Source: Bacteroidota bacterium (GTDB lineage Bacteria; Bacteroidota; Ignavibacteria; UBA10030; UBA8401). Taken from it: a stretch of DNA of 64,000 bases. Of the stretch, positions 37,822-46,331 are shown piece after piece. Made by a program: the position numbers and the translations under genes. The stretch lies in the NCBI GenBank assembly GCA_027622375.1, contig JAQCAB010000001.1, forward strand, positions 51,317 to 115,316, in the 5' to 3' direction. The notes below the pieces were generated by a model, which saw only the letters and a list, made by a program, of their open reading frames with translations, was not told the DNA's origin and ran no database searches. Position 1 is the first letter of the stretch. Every line of letters starts with the position of its first letter.

Positions 37822-38490
37822 ATGACAAACCTAATTGACAACCCAAAGATAAATGATAATCGTAATTATGATTATACAAATTTTAAAAGTTTTGAACGAA
37901 GAGAATTTGAAATAATTTCAGATTTTGTTAAACCAAATTCAAAAGTTCTCGATCTTGCATGCGGCAATGGATCACTTTTACTTAAATTAAAAAGAGATAA
38001 AAATATTACTGAGTTTGGAATTGATATTTCTAAAAGTGGAATAAATATTTGTAAGCTAAATAATATTAATGCATCTCTCGGAAAGATTGATAATACACTT
38101 CCTTTTGAAAATAATTCTTTTGACTACGCGATTTGTAATGTTACAATTCAAATGGTTATGTATCCTGAAATTCTTTTACGAGAAATGAAAAGAGTTTCTA
38201 AATATCAAATTATTAGTTTTCCAAATTTTGGATTTTATAAAAATAGATTCGAAATGTTTTTTAAGGGTAGATTTCCACAATATTCACTTTTTGGATTTAA
38301 ATGGTACAATACTGGACATATTCACCAATTAAGTATAAAAGATTTTGAAAATTTAGTTTGTGAGATTGGGGACTTGAAAATAATAAAACAAGAATTCATT
38401 TTAACAAATAATTTTGTAAAAAATAATTTAATAAAAACATTCCCAAATTTGTTTGCGTTGCAACCAATTTACTTGTTAGAAAAAAGTTAA
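37822..38490 (+). CDS. MetW-like class I methyltransferase
   Basis: The 222-residue protein has motif I VLDLACGNGSLLLKL, FGIDISKSGI, FENNSFDYAICNVTIQMV and the MetW-like block VSKYQIISFPNFGFYKNR with FKWYNTGHIHQLSIKDFE. MetW normally pairs with MetX in methionine synthesis, but here metX is absent and the gene lies inside a glycan cluster. A role in modifying the polymer or its end is therefore as likely as a role in methionine metabolism. It shares one base of its stop with the next start (TAATG). Confidence 0.8.
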   Translation: MTNLIDNPKINDNRNYDYTNFKSFERREFEIISDFVKPNSKVLDLACGNGSLLLKLKRDKNITEFGIDISKSGINICKLNNINASLGKIDNTLPFENNSFDYAICNVTIQMVMYPEILLREMKRVSKYQIISFPNFGFYKNRFEMFFKGRFPQYSLFGFKWYNTGHIHQLSIKDFENLVCEIGDLKIIKQEFILTNNFVKNNLIKTFPNLFALQPIYLLEKS

Positions 38491-39449
38491 TGAAATTGTT
38501 TGATAAAATATTTTCAAGAGATGAATTTAGAATTAATCCTCCAGTTTTGTTGGATATTGGTGCATCATCGAAAATAAATCCCAAGTGGAAGAAAATTGCT
38601 AAATATTCAATTTGTATTGCATTCGATGCTGACGATAGAGATTTTAATTTACCCACAGATAAAAATAATATTTTCAAGAAAATTCATTTATTAAATTCGG
38701 TTGTTACTGTTGGTGATTTAATAGAAACAGATTTTTACTTAACAAAATCACCATATTGTTCAAGTATTCTAAAACCAAATCAAAACGAACTTTCCTCTTG
38801 GTCTTTTTCAGATAAATTTGAAATAGAAAAAGTAGTAAAAATCAAAACCACAAATCTTCAAAATGTTCTTTCAAATTTAAATATAGATAATGTTGATTGG
38901 TTTAAAACTGACTCACAGGGAATTGATTTGCAATTATTTAGAAGCTTGCCAACACAAATTCTACAAAAAGTTATTGTTGCTGAATTTGAGCCTGGAATTA
39001 TAAATGCATATTTGGGAGAAGATAAATTTTATGATATTCTTAAATTTATGGAGGAGAAAAATTTTTTATTAGCGGATGCACGCATAAAAGGATCTCAATT
39101 CCTTTCGAACAAATTATTGAGTGAGATCACTTCAAATACTTCCCATATAAAAGTTTTACAATTTTCTCATAAAATAATGCCCGGTTGGGTTGAGGTTTTA
39201 TTTTTTAATAAATTTTTAAATAATAATTTTTCAATCAGGGAATATTTACTCTGCTGGGTTTTTGCAACTATTCAAAAGCAATATGGCTTTGCATTTCAAG
39301 TAGCAAAAGATGGGAAATCAAAATTTGATGACTCCATTTTTAATGAATTAATTTCTAGCTCAATCAATTCAATTAAGTTAAATATTTTTAACTTTAAATT
39401 TATTGGTGCAATTTTTGATAAAATGTTAAAATCTTTAAAGTTAAAATGA
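38490..39449 (+). CDS. FkbM-family methyltransferase (second, longer)
   Basis: The 319-residue protein has PPVLLDIGASSKINPKW (motif I), CIAFDADDRDF (strand 2 acid), and DNVDWFKTDSQGIDLQLFRSL followed by VIVAEFEPGI, the FkbM-type block in which DSQG replaces DVEG. The C-terminal 90 residues are additional, helical and without a recognised domain. It differs clearly from the FkbM protein at 35.2 kb, so the two are not recent duplicates. It probably methylates a sugar of the surface glycan. It overlaps the next gene by 4 nt. Confidence 0.78.
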   Translation: MKLFDKIFSRDEFRINPPVLLDIGASSKINPKWKKIAKYSICIAFDADDRDFNLPTDKNNIFKKIHLLNSVVTVGDLIETDFYLTKSPYCSSILKPNQNELSSWSFSDKFEIEKVVKIKTTNLQNVLSNLNIDNVDWFKTDSQGIDLQLFRSLPTQILQKVIVAEFEPGIINAYLGEDKFYDILKFMEEKNFLLADARIKGSQFLSNKLLSEITSNTSHIKVLQFSHKIMPGWVEVLFFNKFLNNNFSIREYLLCWVFATIQKQYGFAFQVAKDGKSKFDDSIFNELISSSINSIKLNIFNFKFIGAIFDKMLKSLKLK

Positions 39450-40429
39450 AGCGAAATAATTTCTGTACACTTTTCGATTCAAATTATTTAACTCGTGGAT
39501 TGGTTTTATATCATTCTTTAGAAAATGTATGCAATGATTTCCATTTATATATTTTTGCTTTTGATGAGAAATGTTTTTCGATTTTAAATAAATTAAATTT
39601 AAAACATGCAACAATAATTTCATTAAGACAGTTTGAAGATGACAAATTGCTCAAAGTTAAACCAACAAGAACTATTGCCGAATATTGCTGGACCTCGACA
39701 TCTTCTACTATTCTCTATGTTTTAAATAATTTCAAAACCGAAACTTGTACATATTTAGATGCTGATCTATATTTTTATAAATCGCCAGAAATTATTTTTG
39801 ATGAATTTAAAAACTCTTCTATTCTATTAACCGAACATCGTTATTCTAAAAATTATGATAAATCCCGTAAAGCAGGTAAATATTGTGTTCAGTATATTAC
39901 ATTTAAAAATAATGACGATGGATTGACTGCATTAAAATGGTGGCGTGATAAATGTATTGAATGGTGCTTTAACAGAATTGAAGATGGAAAATTTGGCGAC
40001 CAGAAATATTTGGATGATTGGCTTGAAAGATTTAAAGGTGTTCATGTATTACAAAATTTGGGCGGAGGTGTTGCTGCCTGGAATGTTCAACAATATAAAG
40101 TCCAAAATTCACAACTTGAATTAACAATTATTGATTTTAATAAAAATGAATATCCTGTAATATTTTACCATTTTCATTATTTAAGATTCTTAGAAAATAA
40201 TTTAATTGAATTAGGTCGAAGAAAACTTTCAGAAGATGTTCTTAGTTTAATTTATGCTCCTTATATTCGTGAATTGGAAAAAACTAAAAATATAATTTCT
40301 GAAATTGATAATTCTTTTGATTCAAATGGAACAACAAAAAACAGTTTTACATTGAAAACGCCTTTAATTTATTTTTGGAGAAAATTAAGAGGAACTTATA
40401 ATATTTTTCCAACTTCAAAATTTATTTAA
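39446..40429 (+). CDS. Glycosyltransferase with GT-A fold
   Basis: The 327-residue protein starts with CTLFDSNYLTRGLVLYHSL, the entry of GT8-like and related GT-A proteins. The metal/nucleotide-binding DxD is in TYLDADLYFY (Asp105 and Asp107). Later blocks are GDQKYLDDWLERF and NLGGGVAAWNVQQY, common to putative nucleotide-diphospho-sugar transferases of this kind. YHFHYLRF near 240 supplies conserved His residues. It overlaps both neighbours by 4 and 1 nt. Likely adds a hexose-type residue to the surface glycan. Confidence 0.8.
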   Translation: MKRNNFCTLFDSNYLTRGLVLYHSLENVCNDFHLYIFAFDEKCFSILNKLNLKHATIISLRQFEDDKLLKVKPTRTIAEYCWTSTSSTILYVLNNFKTETCTYLDADLYFYKSPEIIFDEFKNSSILLTEHRYSKNYDKSRKAGKYCVQYITFKNNDDGLTALKWWRDKCIEWCFNRIEDGKFGDQKYLDDWLERFKGVHVLQNLGGGVAAWNVQQYKVQNSQLELTIIDFNKNEYPVIFYHFHYLRFLENNLIELGRRKLSEDVLSLIYAPYIRELEKTKNIISEIDNSFDSNGTTKNSFTLKTPLIYFWRKLRGTYNIFPTSKFI

Positions 40430-40797
40430 TGGCAAAATTAATTATACTTTCAACTTTTAGCGATCAACGTGGCAATTTAACTGTAATTGAAAAACAATTA
40501 CCATTCCCAATCAAACGAGTATTTTATATTTATGGAGTTGACAATTCAGTTCGTGGTGGACATCGTCATTACAAAACAATTCAAGCAGCTGTTTGCATTC
40601 ATGGATCTTGCAGAGTAAATAATTTTGATGGAAAAAATAAAGAATCATTTTTACTTGACAACCCAAATAAATGTTTGATTTTAGAAACTAGCGACTGGCA
40701 CACGATGAGTAATTTTTCGAAAGAGGCTGTTTTACTTGTTTTTGCTTCAGAACTATTTGATCCAAAAGATTATATTTTTGAACCATATGATGATTGA
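40429..40797 (+). CDS. dTDP-4-keto-6-deoxyhexose 3,4-ketoisomerase (FdtA/QdtA/WxcM-like)
   Basis: These cupins convert dTDP-4-keto-6-deoxyglucose to the 3-keto isomer, the branch point to dTDP-Fuc3N or dTDP-Qui3N sugars. The 122-residue protein has the family pattern [30 protein letters not shown] (the RGxHxH core), [12 protein letters not shown], and [16 protein letters not shown]. It is directly followed by a DegT-type aminotransferase, which is the expected partner. FdtA (galacto) and QdtA (gluco) products cannot be told apart by eye. The rmlA and rmlB genes that make the substrate are not in the window. Confidence 0.88.
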   Translation: MAKLIILSTFSDQRGNLTVIEKQLPFPIKRVFYIYGVDNSVRGGHRHYKTIQAAVCIHGSCRVNNFDGKNKESFLLDNPNKCLILETSDWHTMSNFSKEAVLLVFASELFDPKDYIFEPYDD

Positions 40798-41872
40798 ATA
40801 CGAAAATTTACATTCTACAAATTCTCCTTTTTTTAAAGAGTTTTCAGAATCCTTTGAACAAGCTTTAAATTCAGGTTGGTTTATTTTGGGAGAAGGTGTT
40901 CAAAAATTTGAATCTGAATTCTCAAAATTTTTAGGAAGTAAATTTACAATTGGTGTAAACTCAGGATTAGACGCATTAACATTTTCATTAAAAGCTTTAA
41001 ATTTGCCTCATAATTCTGAAGTAATAGTTCCATCAAATACTTATATCGCAACAATTTTATCAATCCTGCAATGCCATTTGATTCCAGTTTTAGTTGAACC
41101 AAATATTTCTACATACAATATTGATCCAGATAAAATTGAGGAAAAAATAACCTCTAACACAAAAGCAATTATTGTTGTTCATTTATATGGTAAATCTTGT
41201 GATATGGATAAAATTGTAAATATTTCAAATAAATATAATTTACCAATTATTGAAGATTGCGCTCAATCGCATGGAGCAAAATTCAAGAAAAAATTGACAG
41301 GTACTTTTGGGACTGGAGCATTTAGTTTTTATCCAACTAAAAATTTAGGTGCTCTCGGTGATGGTGGTGCAGTTGTAACCGATAATGAAATATTTGCATC
41401 TGCAATTAAAAGATTGCGTAATTATGGATCAGATAAAAAATATTATAATGAAGTAATTGGATATAATTCTCGCTTAGATGATATTCAAGCTCGTTTCTTA
41501 TCAATTAAATTAAAATATCTTGATAAAATTACAAGTCACAAACGTAAACTTGCAAAACTATATCATGAAAATTTAAAAAGTGATTTTATTAAACCAATTA
41601 TGCACGAAGATTATTTTGATGTATTTCATATTTATAATATTCGTCATCCTAAAAGAGATCAATTAAAAGAGTTTTTATTAAAAAAAGAAATTAAAACCGA
41701 AATCCATTACCCCGTTTCGCCTCATAAGCAAAATGCCCTAAAATATCTTTTTGGATCTCAAAATTTTCCAATCTCAACTGAAATTCATAATACAACTTTA
41801 AGTTTACCAATTTCATTCGCTCATACCGAAGATGAAATTTATAAAGTTACCGAAACCTTAAATTCTTTTTAA
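40790..41872 (+). CDS. DegT/DnrJ/EryC1 aminotransferase, probable dTDP-3-amino-3,6-dideoxyhexose transaminase (FdtB/QdtB-like)
   Basis: PLP-dependent sugar transaminase that would put an amino group on C3 of the keto sugar made by the upstream isomerase. The protein has [55 protein letters not shown], and the PLP lysine in [38 protein letters not shown] is typical of FdtB/QdtB. The track starts at 40736; I use ATG 40790 (360 residues), which overlaps the isomerase by 8 nt and matches the family N-terminus. The dedicated N-acetyltransferase (FdtC/QdtC) is absent here. Confidence 0.88.
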   Translation: MIEYENLHSTNSPFFKEFSESFEQALNSGWFILGEGVQKFESEFSKFLGSKFTIGVNSGLDALTFSLKALNLPHNSEVIVPSNTYIATILSILQCHLIPVLVEPNISTYNIDPDKIEEKITSNTKAIIVVHLYGKSCDMDKIVNISNKYNLPIIEDCAQSHGAKFKKKLTGTFGTGAFSFYPTKNLGALGDGGAVVTDNEIFASAIKRLRNYGSDKKYYNEVIGYNSRLDDIQARFLSIKLKYLDKITSHKRKLAKLYHENLKSDFIKPIMHEDYFDVFHIYNIRHPKRDQLKEFLLKKEIKTEIHYPVSPHKQNALKYLFGSQNFPISTEIHNTTLSLPISFAHTEDEIYKVTETLNSF

Positions 41873-41879
41873 GAATTTA
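41859..41879. terminator. Hairpin spanning two overlapping convergent stop codons
   Basis: TAAATTCTT-TTT-AAGAATTTA is a perfect 9-bp inverted repeat with a 3-nt loop. It covers the stop codons of the convergent aminotransferase (41870-41872) and glycosyltransferase (41869-41871). Its position fits a bidirectional terminator. It has only one G-C pair per stem and no long T run, so efficiency is uncertain. Confidence 0.4.
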
Positions 41880-43119
41880 GAATTTTACTCAACTTTTTTG
41901 TCACATTTAATCTTGAGTATTTTTTTATTTCTTGTAAATTTGGTTTTGACTTTTTAACAATTTTAAAAATATCTTTTTTTGAATAGTTGTACGAAAATAT
42001 TTTTCCACAATTTGCAGATTTTATCATATTCCCCACTTCAATATTATTATCGCCAAAAGCAATAATGGTTTTTCCGGCTCGCAAATATTCATATAATTTA
42101 CCCGGTACATGTCTTGGCTCGGATGCACAAACCAGTAAATAATCTGCATTTTGCATTTCGCTATGTATTTGATTAAATGGCAAAAACCCAATGTATTCAG
42201 TACAATTTGTTAATCCCTCGTTTTCAATTGATTTTTTTATTTCTGGCGCAACTGTTCCAATAAAACGTAGCCTTAAATCATTTCCTTTTTTTCTTTCAAG
42301 AGCAATTGCTTTCCAAAAATATTTTGGATTTTGATAGTCAAATATATTCCCAGCGTGTAAAATAATTGAATACTTTTTCTTTTTTAATTTTATTTTTTTA
42401 AAATCTTCTTCATTATATCCCCATGGTAAAACTTCAGTTTTATTTTTCAAAAATTTATATTTTTTATGATATTCTGTTTCAGTGGTTTTTGTTACAAAAA
42501 TCGACTTTGTACTTTCATCTAATATTTTTTCTTCCAGGTAATTATCAATTTTTAAAGTTGGTTTTGATCTTTTAAAATTTTTGTAATATACAATATCAAC
42601 CCAAGGATCAATCAAAACAGGATAATGTGGAATATTAAATTTATTTGTAACAAAATTACCTATTAGATGCGTGCTATGCGGTGGACCAATTGTTACAACT
42701 GCATCAATTTTATTTTTTTTTAGATATTTTGAAATCATTTTTGTAGCAGAAAAATACCATCCAACTCTTGCATCGGGAACAAATAAATTCATTCTTATCC
42801 AAATTGATAATTTATGCCGCAATGATTTATTCTCAAGAGAAATTGCCTCGGAAGCTGAAAGCGCATCATCTTTATTTTTTCCAATAAATTTTTTATAAAA
42901 ATTAAAAGGATCATTTGCTTTTGATTTTAATTCAATTAAATTTTTTGGAATTTCTTTTAACAAACTTAAATCTTTTTCTGAAAAATTATCTTCATCAACT
43001 GTTGCAACTATCGGCGCCCAATCAAATTTTGGAAGATGTTTTACAATTGCAAGTGGCCAATGCACAGATGCTTTTCCCGATGGTGGCCAAAAATATGTAA
43101 CTATCAAAACTTTCTTCAT
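41869..43119 (-). CDS. Glycosyltransferase, GT4-like (GT-B fold)
   Basis: The 416-residue protein has an N-terminal [19 protein letters not shown], typical of GT4-type enzymes in surface-glycan clusters. Its C-terminal donor domain has [32 protein letters not shown] and [21 protein letters not shown]. The PGKLYEYL stretch contributes the E of the nucleotide-sugar pocket. It is the only minus-strand gene of the glycan locus. Its 3' end overlaps the aminotransferase by 4 nt, and it is divergent from murA across 64 nt. Donor and acceptor unknown. Confidence 0.85.
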   Translation of the reverse strand: MKKVLIVTYFWPPSGKASVHWPLAIVKHLPKFDWAPIVATVDEDNFSEKDLSLLKEIPKNLIELKSKANDPFNFYKKFIGKNKDDALSASEAISLENKSLRHKLSIWIRMNLFVPDARVGWYFSATKMISKYLKKNKIDAVVTIGPPHSTHLIGNFVTNKFNIPHYPVLIDPWVDIVYYKNFKRSKPTLKIDNYLEEKILDESTKSIFVTKTTETEYHKKYKFLKNKTEVLPWGYNEEDFKKIKLKKKKYSIILHAGNIFDYQNPKYFWKAIALERKKGNDLRLRFIGTVAPEIKKSIENEGLTNCTEYIGFLPFNQIHSEMQNADYLLVCASEPRHVPGKLYEYLRAGKTIIAFGDNNIEVGNMIKSANCGKIFSYNYSKKDIFKIVKKSKPNLQEIKKYSRLNVTKKLSKILNS

Positions 43120-43183
43120 CTTGTTAATATCGACAATTCTTATTATTTAGTATATGATAATATAAAAAAATTCTCAGCAATTT

Positions 43184-44446
43184 ATGGACAAATTCTTAAT
43201 TCGTGGCGGCAAAAAATTAAAAGGAGAGATTAAAATAAGTGGCGCAAAAAATGCATCACTTGCTTTAATGCCCGCTACTTTACTTGCAAGCGGAAAATAC
43301 GAACTTTACAATACTCCAAATTTAAAAGATGTAAATACGATGATAAAATTGCTTTCATCAATGGGAGTAACTTTTGAAAGAAATAATACAACTTTAAGTG
43401 TAAATACATTTCGAGTAAACAAATTTGAAGCGCCATATGAACATGTTAAAAAAATGAGAGCGTCAATTTATGTTTTGGGTCCACTTATTTCGAGATATGG
43501 AAAAGCAAAAGTTTCTTTACCAGGTGGATGTGCATGGGGGCCACGTCCAGTAAATCTACATATTGAAGCTATTAAAAAATTGGGAGCAAAAATTGAAATT
43601 GATCGTGGTTACATTATTGCAAAAGCAAAAAAATTAAAAGGCGCTAAAATAGTTTTTGATATCCAAAGTGTTGGCGCAACTGGAAATACTTTAATGGCTG
43701 CTGTTCTTGCAAAAGGATCAACGAAAATTGAAAACGCTGCTACTGAACCCGAAATTACAAATTTGATTGAAATGCTGATTTCGATGGGTGCAAAAATAAA
43801 TGGAATTGGTACAACCATTTTAGAAATTGAAGGTGTTGAGGAACTTCATCCAACTTCTATAAAAACAATTCCTGATAGAATTGAGGCAGGAACAATGTTA
43901 ATTGCAGGCGCAATGTGTGGTGGTAAAATTACAATTACAAATTGTGAACCTAAACATATTACTTCAGTACTTCTAAAACTTAAAGAAGCGGGAGCAAAAA
44001 TAAAAATAAGTGGAAGTTCAGTTACAATTTCTGCTCCAAAAATAATTAAGCCTGTTGATGTTACAACTGAAGTTTATCCCGGCTTTCCGACTGATATGCA
44101 AGCTCAATGGATAAGTTTAATGAGTTTGGCAAAAGGAAATTCAAAAATTATTGATACAATTTATTATGATAGATTTAGCCATGTGCCAGAATTACAGCGG
44201 CTTGGGGCAAATATTAATTTGATAGAAAATATTGCAAGTGTTACAGGATCAAAAAAATTAACAAGCGCAAAAGTAATGTCAACTGATTTAAGAGCATCAG
44301 CTGCATTGATACTCGCTGCATTAGCAGCTAAAGGTGTAACTGAAGTTTTTCGCATTTATCATTTAGATAGAGGATATGAGGAAATAGAAAAAAAATTACG
44401 ATCTGCAGGAGCAGATATATCGCGTGTTGCGAGTGAAGAATATTAA
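43184..44446 (+). CDS. murA: UDP-N-acetylglucosamine 1-carboxyvinyltransferase
   Basis: MurA transfers enolpyruvate from PEP to UDP-GlcNAc, the first committed step of peptidoglycan synthesis. The 420-residue protein has the start LIRGGKKLKGEIKISGAKNA with the conserved Lys and Asn, the catalytic Cys near residue 116 in PGGCAWGPRPVNLH, FPTDMQAQW, and DLRASAALILAALAA with YHLDRGYE. Cys at this position predicts the usual fosfomycin-sensitive type. Length and motifs are complete. Confidence 0.97.
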   Translation: MDKFLIRGGKKLKGEIKISGAKNASLALMPATLLASGKYELYNTPNLKDVNTMIKLLSSMGVTFERNNTTLSVNTFRVNKFEAPYEHVKKMRASIYVLGPLISRYGKAKVSLPGGCAWGPRPVNLHIEAIKKLGAKIEIDRGYIIAKAKKLKGAKIVFDIQSVGATGNTLMAAVLAKGSTKIENAATEPEITNLIEMLISMGAKINGIGTTILEIEGVEELHPTSIKTIPDRIEAGTMLIAGAMCGGKITITNCEPKHITSVLLKLKEAGAKIKISGSSVTISAPKIIKPVDVTTEVYPGFPTDMQAQWISLMSLAKGNSKIIDTIYYDRFSHVPELQRLGANINLIENIASVTGSKKLTSAKVMSTDLRASAALILAALAAKGVTEVFRIYHLDRGYEEIEKKLRSAGADISRVASEEY

Positions 44447-44463
44447 TTTCAAAAACAACAAAT

Positions 44464-44883
44464 ATGCCTAAAATAATTATTATTTGCACTGGCAATAGTG
44501 TTCGGAGTCAAATGGCACATGGTTTTTTTGAAAACCATTTAAATAAATCTGCCGAGATTTACAGTGCTGGTACCAATCCAAGTTTTGTTCATCCAAGAGC
44601 AATAATAGTTATGAAAGAAATTGGAATTGATATTTCAAAACACTCAAGTAATTTTGTTGGTGATTACGATAATATTGAATTTGATTTTATTATTACAGTT
44701 TGCGATAGCGCAAAAGAAAGTTGCCCATTTTTACCTGGTAAAGGGAAAAGAATTCATCATCCATTTAATGATCCTTCGAGCGTTTGGGGAAGTGAAGATG
44801 AAATACTTGATAGTTTCAGAAAAACTAGAGATCAAATAAAAAACTTTTGTCTTAATTTTATTAAAGAAAATAATTTAAAATAA
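44464..44883 (+). CDS. arsC: Arsenate reductase, thioredoxin-coupled (LMW phosphatase fold)
   Basis: Reduces arsenate to arsenite for export or volatilisation. The 139-residue protein has the C-x5-R phosphate loop CTGNSVRS (Cys8 to Arg14). VCDSAKESCPFLPG carries the two further cysteines of the thioredoxin-coupled triad, which sets it apart from plain tyrosine phosphatases. Asp in HHPFNDPS is the general acid. No arsR, acr3 or arsB is adjacent. It is 17 nt after murA and may be co-transcribed with it. Confidence 0.9.
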   Translation: MPKIIIICTGNSVRSQMAHGFFENHLNKSAEIYSAGTNPSFVHPRAIIVMKEIGIDISKHSSNFVGDYDNIEFDFIITVCDSAKESCPFLPGKGKRIHHPFNDPSSVWGSEDEILDSFRKTRDQIKNFCLNFIKENNLK

Positions 44884-44946
44884 ATTTTTTAAACTTGTTC
44901 TATCTTATTTATTGATTAAGCTTTAAACAAAGATTATATTTTTTTT

Positions 44947-46326
44947 ATGGATACAAAGGAATTTAAAAATTTCATAATTAAAGCAGTCGATAATAATTTT
45001 AAATGGAGTAAGAATTGGGAGAATTTTAAATTTGACGATTCAATTAAAATTTCAAAAACTGAAACAAAAAAAATAATTGCTGATTTACAAAATAAATTAA
45101 ATAACAGCTATCCGTTTTTTCATCCAAGCTATATGGGGCAGATGATTACGCCCCCTCATCCAATTGCAATTATTTCGTATTTAATGGCGCTTCAAATAAA
45201 TCCCAATAATCATGCTTTGGATGGTGGCCCAGCTACGACTGAACTTGAAATTGAAGTTATTAAAGAACTTTCAAAAATGTTTGGTTACAAAACTTGGCTT
45301 GGTCATTTGACCGCCTCTGGCACAATTGCAAATCTTGAAGCTTTATGGATTGCTCGCGAAATAAATCCAAAGAAAAAAATTGCTTTTTCAACCGAGAGCC
45401 ATTACTCGCACAAACGAATTTGTCAACTTCTGCGAGTTCCTTTTGTCGAAATAAAATCAAATCAAAATGGAAAAATTGATTTAGAAGATTTAAAAACTAA
45501 ACTGAAATATAATTCTATTGGAACATTAGTAATAAATATTGGAACAACTGGTTTTGGTGCGCTTGATAATTTAAAAGAAATAATTCCACTTGCAAAAATA
45601 TATAATGTTCGCTTACATGCTGATGCAGCATATGGCGGTTTTTTTAAATTGCTTTCAAAAATAAATCCACCAGAAGTTGATTCAAATATTTTTGATTTAT
45701 TAAATAAATGTGATAGCGTTGTAATTGATCCTCACAAAAGAGGTTTACAACCTTATGGTTGCGGTTGTGTAATTTATCGGGATAATAAAGTTGGAAAATT
45801 TTTTAAGCACGATTCTCCATATACATATTTTACTTCTCAAGATGTTCATCTCGGCGAATTAACTTTTGAATGTTCCAGATCGGGTGCTGCTGCAGCAAGT
45901 TTGTGGGCTACATTAAAAGCATTTCCACTTGAACCAAATTTTGGACTGGGAAAGATTCTTTCGCAAACCAGAAGTTGTGCTCTTAAGTGGGATAAATTGA
46001 TAAACAAAAGTGATGTATTGAATTCATTAGTAAAACCTGAACTTGATATTGTTACTTACTACGCGAGAACAAAATATTTTGCCACTTCTCAAATTTCAAA
46101 TTCTTCTGAAAATATTTTTAATGAATTAATGAATCGACCAAAAAATAAAATCTATTTAGCTAAATATAAAATTGATCCACGAAAATTTAAATTACTAAAT
46201 CCAAAAGCCAAAATTGATTCTAAAGAAGTTACAATTTTAAGAAGTGTATTTATGAAGCCTGAACATAATATCTATGTTCAGGGATTATTTAACCAAATTG
46301 AGGCTGTTGCTCAAAAATATATTTAA
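44947..46326 (+). CDS. PLP-dependent group II decarboxylase family protein
   Basis: Group II decarboxylases act on aromatic amino acids, glutamate, diaminobutyrate or related substrates. The 459-residue protein has FHPSYMGQMITPPHPIA, LDGGPATTELE, GHLTASGTIANLEAL, LHADAAYGGFF, and the PLP lysine in VVIDPHKRGLQPYGCG. These define the superfamily and show an intact active site. The substrate cannot be predicted by eye. It is preceded by a 63-nt gap after arsC, long enough for a promoter of its own. It is convergent with the T9SS cargo gene, 5 nt apart. Confidence 0.88.
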   Translation: MDTKEFKNFIIKAVDNNFKWSKNWENFKFDDSIKISKTETKKIIADLQNKLNNSYPFFHPSYMGQMITPPHPIAIISYLMALQINPNNHALDGGPATTELEIEVIKELSKMFGYKTWLGHLTASGTIANLEALWIAREINPKKKIAFSTESHYSHKRICQLLRVPFVEIKSNQNGKIDLEDLKTKLKYNSIGTLVINIGTTGFGALDNLKEIIPLAKIYNVRLHADAAYGGFFKLLSKINPPEVDSNIFDLLNKCDSVVIDPHKRGLQPYGCGCVIYRDNKVGKFFKHDSPYTYFTSQDVHLGELTFECSRSGAAAASLWATLKAFPLEPNFGLGKILSQTRSCALKWDKLINKSDVLNSLVKPELDIVTYYARTKYFATSQISNSSENIFNELMNRPKNKIYLAKYKIDPRKFKLLNPKAKIDSKEVTILRSVFMKPEHNIYVQGLFNQIEAVAQKYI

Positions 46327-46331
46327 TAAAT

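Noticed and set aside
31034-43119. Glycan locus as a genomic island with mobile elements
   Set aside because: No transposase, integrase, tRNA target or flanking repeats were seen; the damaged region at 33.5 kb shows no insertion-sequence ends.
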